Of a stretch of DNA of 42,769 nucleotides, positions 8,607 to 16,663 are shown in pieces. The notes beneath the pieces were generated by a model that was not told the DNA's origin, made no database searches, and saw only the letters and a program-made list of their open reading frames with translations. The stretch comes from a virus, in IMG/VR virus record IMGVR_UViG_3300048591_000167, positions 1-42,769 of that record. The stretch is one strand, 5' to 3'. Positions within the stretch are counted from its first letter, which is position 1; each line of letters begins with the position of its first letter. The position numbers and the translations under genes were made by a program.

Positions 8607-8881
8607 GGTATTTGCGCGAAATCGTACATGCCATTCACTACGGTTGAAATTGACGCTGGAGTATTCCCATGACCCAATGCCGTCCCGAACACACTAATCA
8701 ATGTTCCAGAGAAGCAAACCACGCCACTCCCCGCGCCGGAGTTTGCCGATATGGTATTCAGCCCAGGCCGCACACATGCCAGCATCACGCTATCCTGTTC
8801 CACAAGAACATTGGTAAGGCGTTCGTCCTTGTTGCTGGTGCCGTCCCTAGAGTCGGCATCGGGGACTAGGGGGATTCTCAT
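8603..8881 (-). CDS. Short duplicate of tail-hub N-terminal segment
   Basis: 92 residues. MRIPLVPDADSRDGTSNKDE, then RLTNVLVEQ, ACVRPGLN and VVCFSGTLISVFG, align with the start of the next ORF, as expected for the first blade of a gp10-like propeller. It ends YDFAQIP, almost the same as the end of the next ORF (FDFALIP), with the same ATGA stop/start overlap. Either a remnant of duplication or one piece of a multi-chain hub. Its start overlaps the adaptor gene by four bases. Confidence 0.65.
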   Translation of the reverse strand: MRIPLVPDADSRDGTSNKDERLTNVLVEQDSVMLACVRPGLNTISANSGAGSGVVCFSGTLISVFGTALGHGNTPASISTVVNGMYDFAQIP

Positions 8882-9825
8882 TCTTCGTTCGGCTGATAGA
8901 ACGCATCGCAGGTTTCCGGGTTCGCGTTGCGCGCAATGCGTAACGATTCGTCACGCTGCATGACCCATTCCTGCTTAACGGTCTTCTCAAAGGCCGGAGC
9001 GCAATCCAGCATCAACTGAGCGCACAAGGGCCGATACCATTGCTGCGGGTAGTCTATGGTGTCGGTCGTGGTGGTAAGGTCTTCCACCGGAGACAGGAAA
9101 ACAAAGCGGATGACCTTCGTTACGTCATTCGGCTCACGGTCTAGATACACCGTGGCATTCGTGATTCCGTCTTCAAAATACCAGCCTGACGGGTCGCCGT
9201 CGCTGGCCTTGTCGCTGATGCCCTCATAGTCTTCTAGGGACATGAAGGGATCGAAGTACGAATCCACTCCGTTGTTGTCCCTCAGTACGGCGGTTAGAAT
9301 CTCTTGCGGCTTGCGTACCTTTGTGGTGTAGGCATATACCTTATTACCGGATGCCGCGTCACCGGTCAGGGCTGAGGCAATCGTCGCCGTCCCGCCGCTC
9401 GGCGATCCGCTGACGGTAGTCCAATGGATCGCCCCGCTATCCATGACGATCCCGATATAGTCACTTGCTGAAATTCCGGTAATTGAGGTCAGGCTGATGA
9501 CGGTCTGCCCACTCGCCTCTGCCGCACTAAGTGTCGTTGAGACATAGGAAGATGTTGCGTTATTACCGGATGGGCCGAGCGTATAGACTGCCTGCCCGGT
9601 TTGCAGGAACAGATACCCCCGCTTCCTAGACCACAGCTTGAGACCTGGCGCAAAGTCAGAAGACCCCATCCATTGCTTGACGATCATGTTCAGCTTGCGA
9701 CGGGCAAGCGCGTAGTCGTCAGTTCCGATTGTTTCGCCAGCGGCATACGCGCCAATGGATTGCAGCGCGTCGCTGATTACATCGGTTTCAGTCAATGAAT
9801 AGGTTGTAACGCCTGAAGTAGCCAT
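8878..9825 (-). CDS. P22 gp4-like head-to-tail adaptor with internal insert
   Basis: 315 residues. Residues 10-70 (ISDALQSIGAYAAGETIGTD, then ARRKLNMIVKQW) and 165-315 (KVRKPQEILTAV, FLSPVEDLTTTTDTIDYPQQ, MLDCAPAFEKTVKQEW) match the pattern of gp4-like tail accessory factors, which bind the portal after packaging. Residues 80-160 form a Ser/Thr/Gly-rich beta-type insertion that makes it longer than P22 gp4. It is followed directly by the tail-hub ORFs, as expected for a P22-type neck. Confidence 0.7.
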   Translation of the reverse strand: MATSGVTTYSLTETDVISDALQSIGAYAAGETIGTDDYALARRKLNMIVKQWMGSSDFAPGLKLWSRKRGYLFLQTGQAVYTLGPSGNNATSSYVSTTLSAAEASGQTVISLTSITGISASDYIGIVMDSGAIHWTTVSGSPSGGTATIASALTGDAASGNKVYAYTTKVRKPQEILTAVLRDNNGVDSYFDPFMSLEDYEGISDKASDGDPSGWYFEDGITNATVYLDREPNDVTKVIRFVFLSPVEDLTTTTDTIDYPQQWYRPLCAQLMLDCAPAFEKTVKQEWVMQRDESLRIARNANPETCDAFYQPNEE

Positions 9826-11355
9826 TTATTTACCCAATATTTTGACGATCTGTTCCCACATCTGATCGGCGGTGATATCCACCTGACACGCCGCGCACCC
9901 GGTTTCTTCATCCTTGCGGCAATACTTGTACCCGTAGTGAAGAATATGACACGGGTAGCAGTCCGTGTTCTTCGGGGTAAGTGGATAGACGTTCTTCCAA
10001 TCCCGCGTCAGGTTGTTTTTGGATGAGTGCGAAAGGGTTATGACCTTCGGCACATCTTCAAACGCTACCGCGTTCAATACTCCGGTTTCCGGCCCGATTA
10101 CCATATCGGCTATCTGGGCGAATGACAGAGTTTCGCGCATGCTCCACTTTCCTGATTTCCTGATAACTCTCGGCTCTTTCTCCCATCCGGATTCGAGCAT
10201 CTGGCAAAGCACGTCGCCAACTAGGTAGATAACTGCGTCCTTGTATGTCAGGAGCAGCCTAGCGATGATCTGATCCAGATAGGGCCATGTTTTATGGACT
10301 CCAGAACCGGCAAGCGACCAGAGGATTACCGGCCCTTTGTTCTTATCCTTTTCCTTCCTAGCCCATGCCTTTTCATCCAATGTCGGATAGAACTTTTGCG
10401 CTGGTTTGTAGGGGATGCCCGCAAGCTCATGGGCAAACTCTAGGTAATTCTTGTCCAGATACTTTTGCCGTATCTCAAGCGGCCAGCGGTGATTCGCTCT
10501 ACCGGGGAGAGCTAGGAAAGTCCCTTCGACTGATTCAGACAGGTTGATTACCTTGTCGTATTTACTGTCCATCCATTCCCAATAGTCCGACAAGTCCTGA
10601 TTTGGAACCTGATCCTTATCCTGCACGATTGCATGGTCGATATGCGGATCGTGCTTAACGATGTCCCATCCGTTAGGAACCGTTACCAGCGTAATGTGAT
10701 AACCCTGTTCCTTGAGGCCGGGGAAGATACTGGAAGCCTGCATCAAGTCCCCCCAAGCGCCATACCTAACGACAGCGCACGTCTTGGCGGGCTTGGGTTC
10801 CTTCCATGACTCTTTCAGCTTCGCCCCGCCGATCTTCTTATAGACCTGGAAGAACGAGTATTCATCGCCCTCGTTGCGTTCTTCATTTACGATCAAATCC
10901 CATGCGTTCGGAACATGCTGCATGGCCTTGATGATGTCTTCCGGTAGGAAGTCGTGCTTGTGATCCGGGTTAGCGCCTTTCTCTCCGATGTTCGGGTAGA
11001 AGTTCTTGTGCGGCAGGTACAAGCACAGGTAGCCACCCATCTTGACGACACGCCACCATTCTCGCAGAGCTTCTTCGTATTTCTTGATGTGTTCCAGCAA
11101 GTGACTGGAAAACACAAAATCCATGCTGTTTGACGTGAATAAATCGAGTTTTTCGCACGTCTCTACATGGATATCCGGCTTGTACTTCCAGCCGAATTCT
11201 TGCGCATGATGTCCGTTATCGACACCGATGAAATGACTAAACGCCTTGAATGGCCCGCAGCCGAGGTCTAAGCCCCTGCCTTTCGTGTATTCGACGATAT
11301 CCCACTTGATCTTTGCTGATTCGTTTCCTTGCGGCCCATCAATACGCCAGGTCAT
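9826..11355 (-). CDS. Fused SAM methyltransferase and GT9-like heptosyltransferase
   Basis: 509 residues in two domains. Residues 1-175 are a class I methyltransferase: GLDLGCG (28-34), SMDFVFSSHLLEHI, WWRVVKMGGYLCLYLP. Residues 192-509 look like a family-9 glycosyltransferase of the ADP-heptose:LPS type: AVVRYGAWGDLMQASSIFPG, VILWSLAGSGVHKTWP, GPETGVLNAVAFEDVP. The C-terminus carries several Cys residues (TDCYPC, YKYCRKDEETGCAAC) that could bind a metal. It lies inside the virion operon just after a terminator (11365-11390) and has its own ribosome site, GGAGCATAG-ATG. It may modify host surface sugars or virion proteins (inference); the target is unknown. Confidence 0.75.
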   Translation of the reverse strand: MTWRIDGPQGNESAKIKWDIVEYTKGRGLDLGCGPFKAFSHFIGVDNGHHAQEFGWKYKPDIHVETCEKLDLFTSNSMDFVFSSHLLEHIKKYEEALREWWRVVKMGGYLCLYLPHKNFYPNIGEKGANPDHKHDFLPEDIIKAMQHVPNAWDLIVNEERNEGDEYSFFQVYKKIGGAKLKESWKEPKPAKTCAVVRYGAWGDLMQASSIFPGLKEQGYHITLVTVPNGWDIVKHDPHIDHAIVQDKDQVPNQDLSDYWEWMDSKYDKVINLSESVEGTFLALPGRANHRWPLEIRQKYLDKNYLEFAHELAGIPYKPAQKFYPTLDEKAWARKEKDKNKGPVILWSLAGSGVHKTWPYLDQIIARLLLTYKDAVIYLVGDVLCQMLESGWEKEPRVIRKSGKWSMRETLSFAQIADMVIGPETGVLNAVAFEDVPKVITLSHSSKNNLTRDWKNVYPLTPKNTDCYPCHILHYGYKYCRKDEETGCAACQVDITADQMWEQIVKILGK

Positions 11356-11364
11356 CTATGCTCC

Positions 11365-11390
11365 AAAAAGAAACGGGGGCCGAAGCCCCC
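11365..11390 (-). terminator. Intrinsic terminator upstream of the methyltransferase-glycosyltransferase
   Basis: Minus strand: GGGGGC, loop TTCG, GCCCCC, then GTTTCTTTTT. It lies between the 11410-11796 gene and the fused enzyme; the enzyme's ribosome site follows the T-run immediately. Confidence 0.8.
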
Positions 11391-11409
11391 GCGTTGAACA
11401 AACTACCTA

Positions 11410-11796
11410 TCAGGCCGAGATATCCGCGCCCGGAATCAGTTCGGCTTGAATGGCCACAGACAGGGAAACCGTTGCGTCCGTGCCGTGAGCAATCCAGAAC
11501 TGATCGCCTTGGGCAAGGGTAACGTCGGTGATGTCATTGACAATCGCCGCAGTAGCCGCCGAGGTCAGCGCGGTCAAGGTGGTCGTCGCAGTCGCCGTGC
11601 CGCTCTTTGTGTACATCACCGGCTGAGAGGCTGACGTGCTGGCCACGTTGGGGGCCATGACGGTTCCCTTGATCTTCATCGCGGTAAAGGCGGCGAACTT
11701 GGTGGAAACGCCGTTAGCGCCAACAGCGGTAGAACCGCTGAAGACATACGGAACCTGATAAGCGGGGTGGTCGTAAGCAAAATTCTTAGTTGCCAT
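11410..11796 (-). CDS. Small coat-associated protein, possibly decoration protein
   Basis: 128 residues, beta-rich, Ala/Thr/Val-rich (e.g. STSASQPVMYTKSGTATATT, TDVTLAQGDQFWIAHGTDA). It lies directly downstream of the coat gene and is isolated between two terminators, with a GGAAAG ribosome site and a strong hairpin at 11811-11833 upstream. Size and location fit a capsid decoration or head-stabilising protein, but no family motif is certain. Confidence 0.6.
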   Translation of the reverse strand: MATKNFAYDHPAYQVPYVFSGSTAVGANGVSTKFAAFTAMKIKGTVMAPNVASTSASQPVMYTKSGTATATTTLTALTSAATAAIVNDITDVTLAQGDQFWIAHGTDATVSLSVAIQAELIPGADISA

Positions 11797-11810
11797 GTTT
11801 CTTTCCTTGT

Positions 11811-11833
11811 CCCGTAAAGCCTCCCTTTACGGG
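11811..11833 (-). promoter_or_regulatory. Hairpin with GGAGG loop upstream of the decoration-like gene
   Basis: A perfect 9-bp stem (CCCGTAAAG/CTTTACGGG) encloses the loop GGAGG on the minus strand, ending 14 bases before the ATG at 11796. There is no T-run, so it is not a standard terminator. It could stabilise or process the mRNA, or affect ribosome loading. Confidence 0.5.
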
Positions 11834-11873
11834 TGCAGTTTGGCAGCGGGGGAAGGCCCGATCCGCCGAAAAG

Positions 11874-11895
11874 AAAAACCGCCCGAAGGCGGTTT
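11874..11895 (-). terminator. Intrinsic terminator after the coat gene
   Basis: Minus strand: AAACCGCC, loop TTCG, GGCGGTTT, continuing into TTTCTTTT. It lies 56 bp after the coat stop and would separate coat from downstream expression. Confidence 0.85.
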
Positions 11896-11950
11896 GATGA
11901 ATGGAATTTCCATTATTGCCTGTTAAACGCCGTGTGTCAATGCCGACGTG

Positions 11951-12934
11951 TCATACGGCGCTATCCCATTTCACCACGCGGGCTTCCGTCGCACTGGTAT
12001 GGACGATGCCAAATCCACCCAGGTAGTACCAGGCAACACCCTTGGAGCGCCCGTAATCAGTCGGAACCTTGGCGCGGACTTCCTCGGGTACAGCGACAGC
12101 TTCCGCCACCGTGTCTTCGCCCATGAAGAAAATCCAGTCCGAGAAACCGCCGTTCCACGGGTCGCTCGTATTGGTGAGAGCGTTGAACGTGGTCGAATCA
12201 GCAGCACCGCCTTTCGGGATGTTGGTCTGCTCCACATAGCGCACGTTCTCATAACGGCCAATTTCTCCGTTCATAATCATCTGGAGACCTTCCGGGGTGT
12301 ACTGATGGAGGGTTTCCATAGAGTTCTTCAGGGTGCGATAGGTCGTCGGCCAGGCGATAGCGTAGTAGTCGTCGCCTTGGTACGCCGGGATGTTGCGCTC
12401 CTTCATCAGATCGACAATCAGCTTGGCGTGGTTGGTGTTGAATGCCTGACTGTTGGTGGCGGTGCAAGTGCCACCTGTCGAAAGGGTGATGGTGGTCGAG
12501 GAAGTCCCGGCGACACGCAGCGGGGTCGCGTTGAACTGGTTATAAGCCAGCGCGTCAAGAACCTTGGTGGTGTCGTTCTTGAGCGCCTTCATAACCGTGT
12601 TCTTGACGCTGAACTGCGAGAGGTCTTCCAGCTTGCCGGAATAGGGAATGCTGTTACCGGCTTCGGTAATGGTCAGCGTGCCCTGCGTGATGGTGAATTG
12701 GGTTTCCGGCATCGTGTTGGTTTCCGTCAGGGTGCTACCTTGAGTAGCCACGTTGGAAACCACGTCCCAGGTAAAGGTCGCGCCCTTACCCTTGCCTTGT
12801 TGCGACGCATCCTTCACGTCGGCAAATTGGCGGAACTTCACGGTAGGCTGAACAGCCTGCCGAAGCTCTTTGCTGAGATTTTGCGAGTAAAAATACCCGC
12901 CAAGGCTATTGGTAGCCCAAAGTTGACCTGCCAT
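11951..12934 (-). CDS. Major capsid (coat) protein
   Basis: 327 residues. It follows the scaffold-like gene and precedes a terminator, as expected for the coat. Features: GATFTWDVVSNVATQGSTL, an NTHAKLIVDLMKERNIPAYQ segment, then YTPEGLQMIMNGEIGRYENV and RYVEQTNIP. The last parts are the E-I-G-x4-V-R-x-V-E pattern of N4-gp56-type and related HK97-fold coat proteins. ATG at 12934 has GGAGCAATC upstream. Assembles the icosahedral shell; the family call is by motif memory and context. Confidence 0.8.
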   Translation of the reverse strand: MAGQLWATNSLGGYFYSQNLSKELRQAVQPTVKFRQFADVKDASQQGKGKGATFTWDVVSNVATQGSTLTETNTMPETQFTITQGTLTITEAGNSIPYSGKLEDLSQFSVKNTVMKALKNDTTKVLDALAYNQFNATPLRVAGTSSTTITLSTGGTCTATNSQAFNTNHAKLIVDLMKERNIPAYQGDDYYAIAWPTTYRTLKNSMETLHQYTPEGLQMIMNGEIGRYENVRYVEQTNIPKGGAADSTTFNALTNTSDPWNGGFSDWIFFMGEDTVAEAVAVPEEVRAKVPTDYGRSKGVAWYYLGGFGIVHTSATEARVVKWDSAV

Positions 12935-12943
12935 GATTGCTCC

Positions 12944-13885
12944 TTACTTGATTTGTCTGCGAGCGCGGCGCATCTGTTGAATGATGTCTTCCGTCGTCTC
13001 GGGTTTTTCCGATTCCGGCGCTGGCGCTTTGGCCTTCGCGCTCGGAAGTGTCTGTACGGTCGCTTTGCGTTCTCGCTTTTCGGATAGCGTCTCGCCTTGT
13101 GTCTGAGTGCCGCGCCACTTCCTGATAGTCTCGCCGTGTTGCTTGAAAGCCTCATAAAGCGGTATGACAGGCTCTTGGCCTGCCGCCACTTTCGCTAATC
13201 GCTGGTCTTCAAGATTCACGGCAAGCTGAAGTAGGAACGGGTCTTTCACAATGTCCGCGTATTCCGACTTGAACTGCTCTTGTGCCGTAGTGGCCTCGAT
13301 CTCTTGGCGAACAAATCCAAAAATAGCTTCCGGCGGGATGGCCTGCTGTGGCTGGCGTCCGGCCTTCTGGATTTCTTCGACCGCAAGTGCGGCCAGTTGT
13401 TGATCGCCCGAAGTCAATGCTTGGGCTAGTGTCGCAGCGTCATACTGCTGCGGGGCTTGGGCAACGTCCTGTTTGGGTGGTTGCTTGGCTCGTGCTTCTG
13501 CTTCTCTCAGGAGGCGCGTAGCTTCTTCAAGTCGCTTGTCTGCGGCGACTTCCTTTTGCAGCGTGCGCCTTCCTGCTTCGATGATCTGTGATTCTGGAAC
13601 CTGCATTTCGCGCCCATCAACTTTGATGGTGACAAGGCGCTCCTGTGGCTTCTCGGGCTCTTCCTGTTGCTCATGTTCCTCTGTCTTCGCCTCTGGTTCC
13701 GGTGCCTTCTCCGGCTCTTTTTCTGGTTCTTCTGCCGGTGTTTCCTGAGACCCTTCTGGAACAAGAGGCGCGAATTCCTCTTTCTTCTGTTCCTCTACGG
13801 TGTTTGCGATCTGTTCAAGGGCGGCGTTGCGAGGGTTCGGCGTCGCCTGAGCTTCCTCTGCGCCCGTTTGGGTGGCTTCGGTCAT
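12944..13885 (-). CDS. Scaffolding protein
   Basis: 313 residues from the ATG at 13885, supported by GGAG seven bases upstream. Very rich in Glu, Gln, Lys, Ala and Pro. An acidic Pro/Glu stretch (about 30-85) is followed by long charged helices (TLQKEVAADKRLEEATRLLR) and a basic C-terminus (IIQQMRRARRQIK). This composition, length and position just before the coat gene are characteristic of podovirus scaffolds, whose basic C-terminal helix binds coat subunits. Confidence 0.8.
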   Translation of the reverse strand: MTEATQTGAEEAQATPNPRNAALEQIANTVEEQKKEEFAPLVPEGSQETPAEEPEKEPEKAPEPEAKTEEHEQQEEPEKPQERLVTIKVDGREMQVPESQIIEAGRRTLQKEVAADKRLEEATRLLREAEARAKQPPKQDVAQAPQQYDAATLAQALTSGDQQLAALAVEEIQKAGRQPQQAIPPEAIFGFVRQEIEATTAQEQFKSEYADIVKDPFLLQLAVNLEDQRLAKVAAGQEPVIPLYEAFKQHGETIRKWRGTQTQGETLSEKRERKATVQTLPSAKAKAPAPESEKPETTEDIIQQMRRARRQIK

Positions 13886-13978
13886 AAATACTCCATCAAG
13901 GGGCATCCGCACTAGGGCATCCACGGATGTTTGCCTACGTCTCCCGACGAGAGCGAAAGGGGCGATGCAGCCCCGGTA

Positions 13979-14170
13979 TTAGTTGAGGATTAAACGCGTC
14001 GACTTACCGCAGTCATAGCATTTATATACTTCGCCGCTTTTCATCTTTTCATTGAACCCTGGCCCGGTTATGAACCCGCATTCAGGGCAGGTTATACATA
14101 GCCCGCCATTTTTGTGAATGAAATAGACGTTCCAGTTTTCGCTAGGTGCCGGGCCTGAAAAGAGCGTCAT
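13979..14170 (-). CDS. Small zinc-ribbon protein
   Basis: 63 residues from the ATG at 14170, after the stop of the upstream gene (14182). Two Cys pairs (CITCPECG and CYDCG) separated by about 20 residues form a likely zinc ribbon. Set between head genes and scaffold; function unknown. The 93-bp gap after it holds a GGGGC/GCCCC hairpin (minus strand) with only a short T-run, a weak terminator at best. Confidence 0.6.
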   Translation of the reverse strand: MTLFSGPAPSENWNVYFIHKNGGLCITCPECGFITGPGFNEKMKSGEVYKCYDCGKSTRLILN

Positions 14171-14181
14171 GCTTACAGTCT

Positions 14182-14454
14182 TCACTCTGGCCTGCCGTCC
14201 AGGGCATCCATTGCCTGTTTGCCAGCCGTCACAAGCTCGACAAGCCATTCCTTGAAATGCTCGGCAAGCCATATCTTGTTTTGAAGCTCCTGAATCTTCC
14301 TGCGCCGCCACGGAAGCACCTTCTTTAGAGATTCATAGGCTTCATGCGCTTCCTGCTCGGCCGATCCGATCATGTACTGGCCAAGCTCGGAATTGATGAA
14401 TTCCTCGGCATCCTTCCCCAAGATTGCCTCTGCTATCAGAGTTTCCTTATCCAT
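14182..14454 (-). CDS. Small helical virion-operon protein
   Basis: 90 residues from the ATG at 14454, which overlaps the upstream stop as TGATG. Predominantly charged helices (EEFINSELGQYMIG, RRRKIQELQNKIWLAEHFKE). Not recognised; conserved spacing with head genes suggests a head-assembly or portal-associated role. Confidence 0.6.
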   Translation of the reverse strand: MDKETLIAEAILGKDAEEFINSELGQYMIGSAEQEAHEAYESLKKVLPWRRRKIQELQNKIWLAEHFKEWLVELVTAGKQAMDALDGRPE

Positions 14455-14948
14455 CAAGCTTCGCAAGCCATCATGAACATGAATAGCATTTCTTCCTCGA
14501 ATGTCTGCAACTGGTTGGCGATCTCTATCGCGGCGAATTCTGCCTTGATCTCGGCATCAAGCGCGGTCGCCATTTCGATGACTTGGCTAACCGCCTGCTC
14601 TACAAGGAACGCCTTTTCGGCCTCCAGGAAGGCTTGAGACTGTGCGGCGATAGCATCGGCTGCGGCAGGCTTTTGCGTCGTCGCCTTTGGCTTTTTAGTC
14701 TGTTTTGGCGGGGTCTGGTCTACAGCCTTTTGGGATATCAGCTTTAAGCTGCGTTCAATGATCGCACGGGCTGCGGCTGGCGAGATATGCCTATGCCGTC
14801 CGATCCCGTCGCCTACATTAGTAGTCTGCTCAAACTCAGCAGATAGATTCCCAACACCCGACAAACTTGCATACATCGCCCCAGGATTCAGGGCTTGCCC
14901 TAACCATTCGCCTACCCACTGGCCTGCATAGTCCCCTACAAAGGCCAT
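14454..14948 (-). CDS. Helical virion-operon protein
   Basis: 164 residues. A Gly/Trp-containing start (MAFVGDYAGQWVGEWLGQ) is followed by a Lys/Pro-rich linker (PPKQTKKPKATTQKP) and a long Ala/Glu-rich coiled region to the end. Overlaps the next gene as TGATG. No family recognised. Confidence 0.6.
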   Translation of the reverse strand: MAFVGDYAGQWVGEWLGQALNPGAMYASLSGVGNLSAEFEQTTNVGDGIGRHRHISPAAARAIIERSLKLISQKAVDQTPPKQTKKPKATTQKPAAADAIAAQSQAFLEAEKAFLVEQAVSQVIEMATALDAEIKAEFAAIEIANQLQTFEEEMLFMFMMACEA

Positions 14949-14949
14949 A

Positions 14950-15762
14950 TCAATCCCCGTTCAGGCTATCTATCGTCCTCGTACCACCAGAGTAAGCGCC
15001 GTCAATTCGTACCGTAGAACCGTCCTGCGCGTAAAACTTCGGATCGGCCCCCTCAAGCCCCGTGGCATTCCCTGCGGCGAAAGCAAGCAGGATTCTTTGC
15101 ACGTCGGAAAGGGATAGCCCCGATTCGATGATCGCATTCAGAATTGCGTCCCGTATCCCTTCCGGGGTCAGATCGCCATACGCAACGATGTCCGCATCCA
15201 ATTCACCTAGTCCTGTAGCGGTCGATCCTGCGGCAGTCCCCGAACCCGTCACGGAAGCCAGCAAAGCCCCCAATCCAGTCCTGACCGCACTCGATATCGT
15301 CCCGCTACCCGTCAGAGAAGCGACAGCGGACAGGAAGGCTTTGATATCGCCGTTCGTTACTGTCCCGCTTCCGGTAATGGATGCAATCAGTTGAACAATG
15401 AGGCCACCGAAGGCCGTCAGGCTTCCGCTTCCGGTTATCGCAGCCTCGGCCAATTTCACCGCCCAGGCGTCGGCGGTAATCTCCCCTTCTCCGGTCAGTC
15501 CGTTGAAAGAGGACAACCCGCCCGCTTCATCTGGCGGTAGCCATGATCCCGGATGTCTGTAGCCATTGGGGATTCCCGAGGTTCTTATCCCGGAAACCGC
15601 GCTATCGTGATGGAAGAAATTGCGCTGGCATCCGCTCCCGCGCACAAAATTCCCACGCAGGGCGGACAAACCAAGCCCATATATTCCGGCAACGGCGTTC
15701 CCGCCCCACACCCTGTTGACGTGGGTATGGAGTTTTGCCCCGCCGTTGCATTTCAACCCCAT
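14950..15762 (-). CDS. Structural protein with tandem TGSGT repeats
   Basis: 270 residues from the ATG at 15762, which overlaps the stop of the upstream gene (TGATG). Residues 85-185 hold about five imperfect repeats of roughly 21 residues, each starting (I/L/V)TG(S/E)G and ending in an Ala/Leu helix. The C-terminal 85 residues (GIRDAILNAIIESGLSLSDV, then KFYAQDGSTVRIDG) resemble a terminal domain seen on several phage tail or collar proteins. The N-terminal 70 residues are His/Gly/Asn-rich. Probably a virion surface protein. Confidence 0.6.
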   Translation of the reverse strand: MGLKCNGGAKLHTHVNRVWGGNAVAGIYGLGLSALRGNFVRGSGCQRNFFHHDSAVSGIRTSGIPNGYRHPGSWLPPDEAGGLSSFNGLTGEGEITADAWAVKLAEAAITGSGSLTAFGGLIVQLIASITGSGTVTNGDIKAFLSAVASLTGSGTISSAVRTGLGALLASVTGSGTAAGSTATGLGELDADIVAYGDLTPEGIRDAILNAIIESGLSLSDVQRILLAFAAGNATGLEGADPKFYAQDGSTVRIDGAYSGGTRTIDSLNGD

Positions 15763-16661
15763 CAACCACCCCAACCGTAATCGGCAGTCACCAGCACGGG
15801 GCTGGTCTTGGTCGTGGCACCCGTGTTGAATAGCATGAAACGCAAACACGCTCCATCGGGAATCTTCGGCAGGCTCGGAAGCTGATTCACAAAGTCGCGC
15901 TCAGTAAGCACGCCATTGGACGGAATCGGGATTTGCCACAGCGGTTTGACAAGATGCAGCACCAAGGCACCAGATCCGGTGTAAGCCGTGCCGCCGGACA
16001 GGGTGAAGGATTCAATGTCCCTGATGCCGTAATCGCCAACGGCAAGAGGCAGGAACGGGCCGTAACGTGTCGCGGCGTTGCCCGAATGGGGCACAGCACC
16101 GGCGACCGGAGTAGCCATGAAGCCCACCGTAACACCCATTGACACGCCAGTAGTCCCGCCCTGATCCGTGTAGGTGAAGGTCGTCAGGTTCGGGCCTCCC
16201 GCAGTGGGGGCGGTCTCGGTCGAGAAATACGCCCGCAGCCCAACACCATTGGGCCACCTGTCGCCAGCACCAAGGGCCGTCATGGTCACAGTCCGCAAAC
16301 CCGTACCGGTTACGTCCGTGCCGGTGATCGGGATGTATCCCATCTGATCCACGCACATGAGAATCCACGGCGCACCAGCGGCGGCGAAGATCGAGGCAGA
16401 GGCGTTCAGGAAGTGCTTTGTAGCCGTGGAGACGTTGCCGCCGTGATAGACCGCGCCCTCGCTCCAAGTGTCGTCGGTCGGGTAGTAGGTCAGCGAAGTC
16501 CCGGCGTAAGTGTTCGCGGGCACCGATCCTGTTGCCATCCCCAGGTCACACCATGTCCCGGCAACGTAGGCCACCGGAGTGGTCTTCTGATAGTCAATCC
16601 GGCCGATCTGCCCGTTGACGGTGATGTCGTTGATTAAGTCGTCCTGGCTAGTCCAGCCCAT
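15762..16661 (-). CDS. Virion structural protein, paralogue of the next upstream gene
   Basis: 299 residues from the ATG at 16661 with GGGGA upstream; the stop of the upstream gene is two bases away. It shares an internal pattern with the product of 16664-17572: GVGL/GVGV, (E/Q)APTxGG, T-x-TY-x-D, TxVSM, F(V/L)PLA(A/V)G and a (V/L)LVK/HLVKPL strand. The two are probably diverged duplicates. Location between portal and coat suggests a capsid-associated or vertex protein, but I do not recognise the family. Confidence 0.6.
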   Translation of the reverse strand: MGWTSQDDLINDITVNGQIGRIDYQKTTPVAYVAGTWCDLGMATGSVPANTYAGTSLTYYPTDDTWSEGAVYHGGNVSTATKHFLNASASIFAAAGAPWILMCVDQMGYIPITGTDVTGTGLRTVTMTALGAGDRWPNGVGLRAYFSTETAPTAGGPNLTTFTYTDQGGTTGVSMGVTVGFMATPVAGAVPHSGNAATRYGPFLPLAVGDYGIRDIESFTLSGGTAYTGSGALVLHLVKPLWQIPIPSNGVLTERDFVNQLPSLPKIPDGACLRFMLFNTGATTKTSPVLVTADYGWGG

Positions 16662-16663
16662 GT

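Noticed and set aside
11948-13087. 379-residue plus-strand open frame
   Set aside because: Antisense shadow of the coat and scaffold genes, which have clear protein features and ribosome sites.
13925-13978. GGGGC/GCCCC hairpin as a terminator between the zinc-ribbon gene and scaffold
   Set aside because: Only three T residues follow the stem; too weak to call.
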